Shown here: in pieces, positions 1 to 4,093 of the stretch
Layout: every line of letters starts with the position of its first letter
Position numbering within the stretch: position 1 is the first letter of the stretch
From: S143-63 sp964425855
GTDB lineage: Archaea > Thermoproteota > Thermoprotei_A > Sulfolobales > Acidilobaceae
Assembly (NCBI GenBank): GCA_964425855.1
Contig: CAYROE010000087.1
Location: forward strand, 1-5,589
Direction: 5' to 3'
Length of the DNA: 5,589 nt
Made by a program: the position numbers and the translations under genes
Notes under the pieces: generated by a model
The model's database searches: none
What the model was told of the DNA's origin: nothing
The model's input: only the letters and a program-made list of their open reading frames with translations

Positions 1-920
1 CTTCTGATGTAGAGTTTCCCAGTCATGCTCTTCCCACTACCCGTCTCTCCTATGATCACGAAATTGTAGTTGGGCATCCTGTACGGGTTGAAAACTATTG
101 GGGATCCGGTTCGCAGGTTGAATCCGAGTAACACTCCCCCGGGGTGTGCTAGTTCTTCGCTTATAAATGGATATATGACTGGTGCGGCTCCATTAGAGGC
201 TAGTAGGCCTTTCCAGCCGTTTATTGATAGACTGTAAAGTGATTGCTGGACTTTGCCGAGGAAGGGACTACTATAGTCTACTCCTAGAGAGTCGAGGAGC
301 GCCTCTAGCTGTCTAGCACGGCTCCTAGCTTTCTCTAGACTCTTTGCTCTTACTACCAGAATAATTCTTAGTCTCAGTAGCTTGTAGCCACTCATAGCTT
401 CTTGGAGAAGCAATCCTATGCTACTCCATATTGGGGCAAATCCTCCTACAGCATAATTCTGCAGCCTACTATGCTTCGCTCGTAGCCTGTCTATCTGGTT
501 ATAGGGTTCCAACATTATGTGGAGCTCATCAATAAGATCATACTCCGCGAAGGCTGCCTCTGGTAATTGGGGAGGCAGACCTGTAATAGCATAGCTTCTC
601 GCAAAATAGCCTCCCTCCAATAATAGGAATCCTCCCCGTACAGGTTTAACAGGCCGAGGCCTCTCTATCAGGAGCATCCGTTCAGCATATAATCCTGCCA
701 GGCTTGGATCATCCTCGTCTCTTGCCTCAATATAGAATCTTGGAACCCTATATGTTGACCCGAGTTCTTCCCATACAATAGAGTCCTCCTCTACGACAAC
801 ATGTATCCAGGCCTTATCCTTCAACCCAGCGAGCCAGCGAGAGAATATAGAAATAAACCGGTCCCTCTCTTGCTCCGGCATATCCCAATATGGCCCAGAT
901 TCGATACGCCACCATGTCAT
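1..920 (-). CDS. VirB4/CedB-like conjugation-type ATPase, N-terminal 306 residues (3' end outside window)
   Basis: The first 306 codons of an AAA+/RecA-like ATPase of the VirB4/HerA-like group; the C-terminus lies beyond base 1. Seen: an alpha/beta N-terminal region without a membrane helix (1-245), then PFIS (251-254), a Gly-rich GGVLLGFN stretch (261-268), SPIVFNPY (273-280) and a perfect Walker A, GETGSGKS, at 291-298 (K297, S298). The P-G-G-hLhG-N then fNPY then N-h-hIIG-TGSGKS order is typical of VirB4/TrbE proteins, which power pilus assembly and DNA transfer at the inner face of the membrane; CedB and TedB are the archaeal versions. The ATG at 920-918 has GGAG just upstream and its own TATA box. 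It is the last gene of the minus-strand set, after VirB2- and VirB3-like genes, which supports a DNA transfer role. Walker B and the arginine finger cannot be seen. A HerA-type DNA-processing ATPase is the main alternative, less likely given the neighbours. Confidence 0.85.
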   Translation of the reverse strand, partial: MTWWRIESGPYWDMPEQERDRFISIFSRWLAGLKDKAWIHVVVEEDSIVWEELGSTYRVPRFYIEARDEDDPSLAGLYAERMLLIERPRPVKPVRGGFLLLEGGYFARSYAITGLPPQLPEAAFAEYDLIDELHIMLEPYNQIDRLRAKHSRLQNYAVGGFAPIWSSIGLLLQEAMSGYKLLRLRIILVVRAKSLEKARSRARQLEALLDSLGVDYSSPFLGKVQQSLYSLSINGWKGLLASNGAAPVIYPFISEELAHPGGVLLGFNLRTGSPIVFNPYRMPNYNFVIIGETGSGKSMTGKLYIR

Positions 921-926
921 CCCTAT

Positions 927-953
927 CTCCAATAGAAAAAAGAAATGGGGGAC
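927..953 (-). promoter_or_regulatory. Shared two-block 5' leader element, copy A (VirB4-like gene)
   Basis: Minus strand: GTCCCCCA (953-946), a 10-nt pyrimidine tract, then CTATTGGAG (935-927), which contains the Shine-Dalgarno GGAG. There are 25 nt between the octamer and the ATG. The same arrangement precedes the VirB2-like pilin and the type IV pilin. With the TATA box at 978-986 the octamer would fall near the transcription start. The repetition is seen directly; a regulatory role is inferred. Confidence 0.5.
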
Positions 954-977
954 AGATAGGAGGAAAAGTCCCGATGG

Positions 978-986
978 TTATATAAA
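978..986 (-). promoter_or_regulatory. TATA box of the VirB4-like gene
   Basis: TTTATATAA on the minus strand. A start about 25 nt downstream falls near 955, giving a leader of about 35 nt before the ATG at 920. This suggests the ATPase gene is transcribed at least partly from its own promoter rather than only by read-through. Confidence 0.6.
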
Positions 987-1027
987 CGTGGGCAGATTAA
1001 GCAGAGGCTTGTCCTTCTAATTCTGTA

Positions 1028-1255
1028 TTACTTATTATCGAGCGATCTATGTATTCGGTTTAGTATTCGTATGATTGGAATGGTTGAGGTAAATACTATT
1101 GTCATAAAGATAGTAAGTCCTGTTAATGAGGTTGGCATCGTTAGTATGTTATCGGTTATGAAACCCACCAGTTCAGTTACTTTAATTGCTGCTATGAGGA
1201 GTAGCGCTATTATTACAATCCGTTTATATGTTCCAAGTACACTATACACTCTCAA
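1028..1255 (-). CDS. Small two-TM membrane protein, unknown function
   Basis: A 75-residue protein I cannot assign to a family. It has two hydrophobic helices, about 12-33 and 42-65, joined by a short TDNILTMP loop. Basic residues lie at the N-terminus (R2, K11, R12) and C-terminus (R63, R67, R70, K75), so both ends are probably cytoplasmic. There is no signal peptidase site. The start is TTG, chosen because GAAAGGTGGGG, a strong Shine-Dalgarno, ends a few bases upstream and no ATG is available. It sits between the VirB3-like and VirB4-like genes with an 83-nt gap upstream holding its own TATA box. Small two-TM proteins such as CedA1 and CedA2 are part of the Sulfolobus Ced importer, so a CedA2-like accessory subunit is a reasonable guess, but it rests on size, topology and position only. 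Confidence 0.6.
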   Translation of the reverse strand: MRVYSVLGTYKRIVIIALLLIAAIKVTELVGFITDNILTMPTSLTGLTIFMTIVFTSTIPIIRILNRIHRSLDNK

Positions 1256-1258
1256 ATT

Positions 1259-1270
1259 TCCCCACCTTTC
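1259..1270 (-). promoter_or_regulatory. Shine-Dalgarno fixing a TTG start
   Basis: Minus-strand GAAAGGTGGGG just before TTG at 1255-1253 matches the GGTG core expected from crenarchaeal 16S rRNA. It supports translation of the 75-residue membrane protein and decides its start. Confidence 0.55.
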
Positions 1271-1273
1271 ATA

Positions 1274-1286
1274 ATTTAAATAATAT
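1274..1286 (-). promoter_or_regulatory. TATA-like box upstream of the 75-residue membrane protein
   Basis: Minus-strand ATATTATTTAAAT in the 83-nt gap. Its predicted start would fall almost on the TTG codon, which would leave the Shine-Dalgarno outside the transcript. A second box, CATATA at 1304-1299, would put the start near 1275 and keep the Shine-Dalgarno inside, so that box may be the one used. Confidence 0.35.
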
Positions 1287-1338
1287 CAACTAGAAGGCTA
1301 TATGTTATTCACATAATGAGTGTAGATCCTCTAGAATT

Positions 1339-1926
1339 CTAAACGACTCTTAAAAGATACCGTCTGAGGGATATCTGAGTCCCGTGGATCAAGATCTGAA
1401 TACTGTGGACTCCCTTAGATAATTCGACTTCGAGATAGTATTTGCCGTCTCTCGTCTCAATTAAATATAATTTGTTATCGACTAACACGTCCACTTTGAC
1501 TAGGGGTTTTCCGCTTGCTGGGTCGTATGCGTATCCTTCGAATTCTATTCTTGCTATTCCGGTTTCTTCGTCTGCTTTGATTGTTATTGGTTCTGTTTGT
1601 TTTCTTTGTTTTATCATTGTTTGTGTGGGTTTTGTTAGTGCTAGTTTTATTATAGGTAGATTGCTTTTGTCTGGCCTGCTTAGTGTGCTCCACATAATTA
1701 TGCCTAGTCCTCCGGCTAGGCCTAGGAGTAGGCCTAGGCTTAGGGGGAAGGGTTCGTTTGTGATAGTAGGAGTTTTCCATAATAGCCCTAAACCTATTAT
1801 TGCTATTCCTATTCCTATTGCTAGTATGTTCTTCAGGCTTAGAGGTGTTGTGCCCGCTAGGAGTATTGGCTCGTCTAGGCCGGAAAAATCCGGTGCCGAG
1901 TTTATCCTGTATAGTCTACGGGGCAT
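1339..1926 (-). CDS. VirB3-like two-TM protein with C-terminal beta-sandwich-like domain
   Basis: A 195-residue protein. Residues 1-33 are basic then DEPILLAGTTPLS, followed by TM1 (about 34-50), a short loop, and a Gly/Leu-rich TM2 (about 61-80). A basic linker (84-110) precedes a beta-rich domain (about 112-195) with the spacing GYAYDPASGKPLVKVDV, T-x-DGKYYLEV and GVHSIQI, which resembles transthyretin-like/CarboxypepD_reg domains. The positive-inside rule puts both ends in the cytoplasm. The P-x-L-x-x-G-x-x-P-L pattern just before TM1 resembles bacterial VirB3, a two-TM partner of VirB4. Position supports this: it follows the VirB2-like pilin gene by 13 nt and precedes the VirB4-like gene. 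VirB3 is normally near 100 residues and lacks such a tail, so this would be an unusual fusion. ATG start, weak AGAGG ribosome site. The VirB3 call is by eye; a lineage-specific membrane protein is the alternative. Confidence 0.6.
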   Translation of the reverse strand: MPRRLYRINSAPDFSGLDEPILLAGTTPLSLKNILAIGIGIAIIGLGLLWKTPTITNEPFPLSLGLLLGLAGGLGIIMWSTLSRPDKSNLPIIKLALTKPTQTMIKQRKQTEPITIKADEETGIARIEFEGYAYDPASGKPLVKVDVLVDNKLYLIETRDGKYYLEVELSKGVHSIQILIHGTQISLRRYLLRVV

Positions 1927-1939
1927 GCCTAGGAGCCTC

Positions 1940-2245
1940 TCATAGTAGCCATGTTATTATCGCCCAGAAGCCTACACCGATTACTAAAGCGATAACCCCT
2001 CTTATAATCCATTTACCGCTATCTGGCGCACCCATTGCAAATTTTGCTCCGCCTACAAGTAGGGCTAAGAGTCCTACTACTATTAGAACGTACATGGCGA
2101 GGCCCAGCGCCTTACTTGCTAGGTTCTGTACTGGTTCTGGGGCTTCTGGTTGTGCGGTTATTGGTAGTGTCGTTGTAGTCTGTGCATGTACATGGATAGA
2201 TAACATTAGTATTATGATGATCGAGACCAGCAGGGATCCTTTCAT
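1940..2245 (-). CDS. VirB2/CedA1/TedC-like conjugative pilin
   Basis: A 101-residue secreted, two-helix pilin. It has a Sec signal peptide (1-21) with a VHA-Q cleavage site, a Thr/Pro-rich linker (22-40), helix 1 (about 46-67), a short polar loop with K68, GAPDSGK and R82, and helix 2 (about 82-101) ending at the C-terminus. The mature length of about 80 residues and the helix-basic loop-helix form match VirB2/TrbC pilins, and the archaeal DNA-import pilins CedA1 and TedC, which were shown to be homologues of them. Subunits of this kind form the pilus or channel of conjugation-type systems. The ATG has a good Shine-Dalgarno, TGAGGTG, 8 nt upstream. It starts 19 nt after the preceding gene and ends 13 nt before the VirB3-like gene. 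It carries none of the type IV prepilin features, so it is distinct from the pilin at 2988-2590. Confidence 0.78.
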   Translation of the reverse strand: MKGSLLVSIIIILMLSIHVHAQTTTTLPITAQPEAPEPVQNLASKALGLAMYVLIVVGLLALLVGGAKFAMGAPDSGKWIIRGVIALVIGVGFWAIITWLL

Positions 2246-2255
2246 TATTATTACA

Positions 2256-2283
2256 CCTCACTAGTTATGGTAGACTGGGGGAC
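2256..2283 (-). promoter_or_regulatory. Shared two-block 5' leader element, copy B (VirB2-like pilin)
   Basis: Minus strand: GTCCCCCA (2283-2276), 11 nt, then CTAGTGAGG (2264-2256), which includes the Shine-Dalgarno. The octamer lies inside the last codons of the upstream gene, 30 nt before the pilin ATG. No TATA box is visible upstream, so if it functions it may act in the mRNA or as a bound operator. Compare copies A and C. Confidence 0.45.
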
Positions 2284-2546
2284 ACGTGGGGGAGGAGGAC
2301 TAGGCTTCCTGTGCATGCCTGGTCTACTCGTGTGAAGTTGCTTGTTGTCGTATTGTATGCTATTACGTCGTCTAGGCAGCCGCTTGCTACGTAGACGAGG
2401 TCGTGGGTTGTATTATAGGGACCTATTCTTTCGAGTTTGGGAAGCTGGTTGTTATCTGTTTTTAGAACGTCGCGGTAGTGGTATAGTGTTGTTGCTCCTG
2501 CCATTGTTATGCTTATTAGGAGGATCGCGGCAACTATATTGTTCAA
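2265..2546 (-). CDS. Small membrane-anchored, probably glycosylated, pilin-like protein
   Basis: A 93-residue protein with one N-terminal hydrophobic helix (about 4-23) and an extracellular-looking tail. The tail has three N-glycosylation sequons (N45, N65, N70) and two cysteines (C57, C78) that could form a disulfide. The helix, IVAAILLISITMAGATTLY, resembles the core helix of archaeal type IV pilins, but there is no basic K/R-G prepilin cleavage site before it. The start is TTG, preceded directly by a GAGGGAGGAGG ribosome site; the frame upstream is open to a stop near 2608 but has no start codon. It lies between the type IV pilin (43 nt upstream) and the VirB2-like pilin (19 nt downstream). 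A minor pilin, pilus tip or surface accessory protein is likely by context; no family is recognised. Confidence 0.6.
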   Translation of the reverse strand: MNNIVAAILLISITMAGATTLYHYRDVLKTDNNQLPKLERIGPYNTTHDLVYVASGCLDDVIAYNTTTSNFTRVDQACTGSLVLLPHVSPSLP

Positions 2547-2567
2547 TCCTCCTCCCTCGCCGGGATC

Positions 2568-2582
2568 AAATAGAAAAATAGC
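2568..2582 (-). terminator. Possible U-tract terminator after the type IV pilin gene
   Basis: Minus-strand GCTATTTTTCTATTT starts 8 nt after the pilin stop codon. Archaeal termination often uses such T-rich stretches without a hairpin. Partial termination here would make pilin mRNA more abundant than mRNA of the downstream genes. The tract is short and interrupted, so this is tentative. Confidence 0.25.
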
Positions 2583-2589
2583 ACCTGGA

Positions 2590-2988
2590 CTAGCTTGTGA
2601 ACTTTACTATTTTCTGGCTCCCGTCCGTGAATGTTACTTTAACTACGTGGTCTCCGCTTGGCAGGTTAACGCTTACTACTTTGCTTATGCTTTGTCCTGG
2701 TTTAAGCGTATAGTTTGCTAGTCCTGATGCTGTAGTAACATTTGTGTTGTCTATGTATACGCTTGCTATTGTCACGCTTTGGGTGCCGGTATTGCGTAGT
2801 TGTATCTGTATATAGGTTGTATTTGTTGTGGTGGTGGCAGATGCAGTGACTTCTACTTGACGTGCTAGTGCCGATGCGGTGCTGTTTAAGTAGTTGTAGA
2901 CGAGTGCGCCGCCTATGGCTACTAGGGCTAGGACTATAATTACGGCTGCAATATAGCTTATTCCTCGCCTAGCGGATAGCCTATGCAT
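2590..2988 (-). CDS. Archaeal type IV pilin (class III signal peptide)
   Basis: A 132-residue prepilin. The leader MHRLSARRG ends in RRG at residue 9, the site expected for the archaeal prepilin peptidase PibD, and is followed at once by the assembly helix ISYIAAVIIVLALVAIGGAL (10-29) and VYNYLN. The mature protein would be 123 residues. The rest (about 44-132) is rich in Thr, Val and Ser with alternating beta pattern, as in archaeal adhesion pilins, and has N-glycosylation sequons at N35, N56, N83 and N92. It is the first gene of the minus-strand set, facing a pilus-type ATPase across the control region. The ATG at 2988 fits the leader length; the ribosome site (GTGAG) is modest. It could form an adhesive or aggregation pilus like Ups or Aap, or serve as a pseudopilin. 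Confidence 0.85.
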   Translation of the reverse strand: MHRLSARRGISYIAAVIIVLALVAIGGALVYNYLNSTASALARQVEVTASATTTTNTTYIQIQLRNTGTQSVTIASVYIDNTNVTTASGLANYTLKPGQSISKVVSVNLPSGDHVVKVTFTDGSQKIVKFTS

Positions 2989-2996
2989 ATTCTCAC

Positions 2997-3023
2997 GCTC
3001 ACTAGATACGCATAGTGGGGGAC
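2997..3023 (-). promoter_or_regulatory. Shared two-block 5' leader element, copy C (type IV pilin)
   Basis: Minus strand: GTCCCCCA (3023-3016), 10 nt, then CTAGTGAGC (3005-2997), with 27 nt between the octamer and the pilin ATG. The second block is identical over CTAGTGAG to copy B. If transcription starts from the TATA box at 3137-3147, this element sits in an mRNA leader of about 125 nt. Confidence 0.5.
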
Positions 3024-3136
3024 GTAGTCGTAGGGTTCTACTCTGTAGGTATGAAAGATATGGTTGTGAATGATCTGGGAGGTTAGGATCTTGTGTTATT
3101 ACTGGACGTGCTGGGCCGGATTGTCTCCTTGTGGGG

Positions 3137-3147
3137 GTTTAAATATT
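3137..3147 (-). promoter_or_regulatory. TATA box for the minus-strand pilin operon
   Basis: AATATTTAAAC on the minus strand, a good archaeal TATA box. The predicted start is near 3115, giving a leader of about 125 nt, long for an archaeon. A weaker box (CCATATCTT, around 3056-3064) could give a shorter leader. Confidence 0.5.
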
Positions 3148-3163
3148 GCCCGCAGGGATAGGG

Positions 3164-3173
3164 GTTTTTAAGT
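3164..3173 (+). promoter_or_regulatory. TATA-like box for the plus-strand regulator-ATPase operon
   Basis: GTTTTTAAGT on the plus strand, followed by a T-rich stretch. The predicted start is near 3195, about 115 nt before the ATG at 3311, which would place the inverted repeat inside the transcript. No better box lies closer to the gene. Confidence 0.4.
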
Positions 3174-3237
3174 TTTTCTCCCCAGTGTCCATACTTCGTG
3201 TTCCCGAGATATGGTTGGTGGGAGCAGGCTGTCAAGT

Positions 3238-3264
3238 CCCCACTTTACAATGTGTAAACTGGGG
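3238..3264. promoter_or_regulatory. 12-3-12 inverted repeat, candidate operator or leader hairpin
   Basis: Left arm CCCCACTTTACA (3238-3249), spacer ATG, right arm TGTAAACTGGGG (3253-3264): 11 of 12 positions pair, with one C-C mismatch symmetric in both arms. Two-fold symmetry with a TTTACA/TGTAAA core is what a dimeric winged-helix protein would recognise. It lies downstream of the plus-strand TATA box and 46 bp before the winged-helix gene, which fits autoregulation. A hairpin in the mRNA leader is the alternative. Confidence 0.5.
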
Positions 3265-3310
3265 AGTTGGCACACGCTTATGAGCTCTGGGATCACCCAA
3301 CTAACAGTTA

Positions 3311-4093
3311 ATGGGGATCCCATTGTCATACCAAAAAGCTCCCAAGCTAACACGCCACAAGAGGGGAATACTATTGTTCACTAGACTACTAATAAACAAT
3401 ACAAGGCTAGGAATAGACCGCGGAATCCTAGAAGAGAAGACGATCAATATACTAACAAGTATTCCTGGATGCAAGGGGAGAGGATGCGATGAGAGGAGCA
3501 TGGCTGCAGCAATAGTATTCTACGTGGCCCGGTGGCTAGGGTCACCCATCAAGCCAAGCGAGGTATACAAGAGGATAACAGAGAGCATAGACTGGCTACG
3601 GATCCCCCGGCAAAGCTTCCACAACAGCCTCAACAGACTACTCGCACTCCTAGGACATAGCAGCATGTTCAAACGAGTCCTCTACGGACGCATAGGAGCA
3701 GAGATCTGTAGAAGTAATAGCAGTCCCCTGATCCTATGGGAAGCATACGGCTATACGCGTAGACCACCATGCAAAGGCAACTTAGAAACATGGCCTGGCC
3801 CGTCCCCTAAGAGTACACTAGTATGGAGAGCCAGTATGGCAGGTCTGCATATAAAGGTTGGAAGCGTGACGTTCGACGCAAAAATAGTAGCAGGCAAACT
3901 CTATGACTTCTTTGATCGTGACTGGTTCACAGCACGCGAGGCAGCAGTCGTCCTAGCAGTAACGCCACGGACAGCAAGCGCTCTGCTTAAGCGCCTCGAG
4001 GAGCACGGGATCATAGAGAGTAGGAGGCCAACTCAGGGAAAGAACATGAAGGAATACAGGCTTACGAAGGGGCTGGAACTTGAAGATACTTGA
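3311..4093 (+). CDS. Winged-helix DNA-binding protein, probable regulator of the pilus locus
   Basis: A 260-residue protein with no membrane helix. Residues 1-125 are mostly helical; the section 62-112 (RSMAAAIVFYVARWLG, then KPSEVYKRI, then SFHNSLNRLL) faintly recalls a cyclin-type repeat of archaeal TFB, a resemblance by eye only. Four cysteines (C54, C59, C133, C154) include a C-x4-C pair. The C-terminal 196-255 is a clear winged helix-turn-helix: FTAREAAVVLAV, turn, then recognition helix TPRTASALLKRLEEHGII, then the wing with basic residues (238-250). It begins the plus-strand operon and overlaps the ATPase gene by 14 nt, so it is co-translated with pilus machinery. The ATG at 3311 lacks a visible ribosome site; TTG at 3323 is an alternative. 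An upstream in-frame stop (3302-3304) rules out a longer form. Likely controls one or both divergent operons; the exact role is inferred. Confidence 0.72.
   Translation: MGIPLSYQKAPKLTRHKRGILLFTRLLINNTRLGIDRGILEEKTINILTSIPGCKGRGCDERSMAAAIVFYVARWLGSPIKPSEVYKRITESIDWLRIPRQSFHNSLNRLLALLGHSSMFKRVLYGRIGAEICRSNSSPLILWEAYGYTRRPPCKGNLETWPGPSPKSTLVWRASMAGLHIKVGSVTFDAKIVAGKLYDFFDRDWFTAREAAVVLAVTPRTASALLKRLEEHGIIESRRPTQGKNMKEYRLTKGLELEDT

Larger units (their letters stand above)
2989..3310 (+). other. Divergent intergenic control region
   Basis: A 322-bp gap between the type IV pilin (minus) and the winged-helix gene (plus). It holds two opposing TATA boxes (3137-3147 and 3164-3173), the pilin leader with element copy C, and an inverted repeat at 3238-3264. 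I see no structured RNA gene, no tRNA and no convincing coding sequence in it. Confidence 0.6.

Noticed and set aside
1071..1274. A 67-codon plus-strand frame opposite the 75-residue membrane protein
   Set aside because: The minus-strand reading has a strong Shine-Dalgarno, a TATA box and a coherent two-TM topology; the plus-strand one has none of these.
1332..1341. Perfect 10-bp palindrome TAGAATTCTA over the VirB3-like stop codon
   Set aside because: It is short and AT-rich, has no loop or following T-tract, and is expected by chance.
1717..1738. Direct repeat TAGGCCTAGG (1717-1726 and 1729-1738)
   Set aside because: It encodes the Gly/Leu-rich second TM helix of the VirB3-like protein; codon-level low complexity explains it.
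1795..1830. Hexamer-like repeats of CTATTC/CTATTG
   Set aside because: They are codons for the AIGIGIAI part of TM1 of the VirB3-like protein, not a separate repeat element.
1442..2264. Open plus-strand frames opposite the VirB3-like and VirB2-like genes
   Set aside because: They lie antisense to genes with clear signal peptide, TM layout and ribosome sites; their proteins are low-complexity Ser/Pro/Leu products of the opposite strand.
3168..3353. A 61-codon minus-strand frame across the inverted repeat and regulator start
   Set aside because: It has no ribosome site, overlaps the plus-strand promoter and gene start, and has no recognisable features.
3211..3384. A 57-codon plus-strand frame from ATG at 3211, overlapping the start of the regulator in another frame
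   Set aside because: It starts soon after the predicted transcription start and could be an upstream leader peptide, but it lacks a ribosome site, its codon choice (few ATA/CTA/AGG) differs from the neighbours, and the overlap reads as real coding in the regulator frame.
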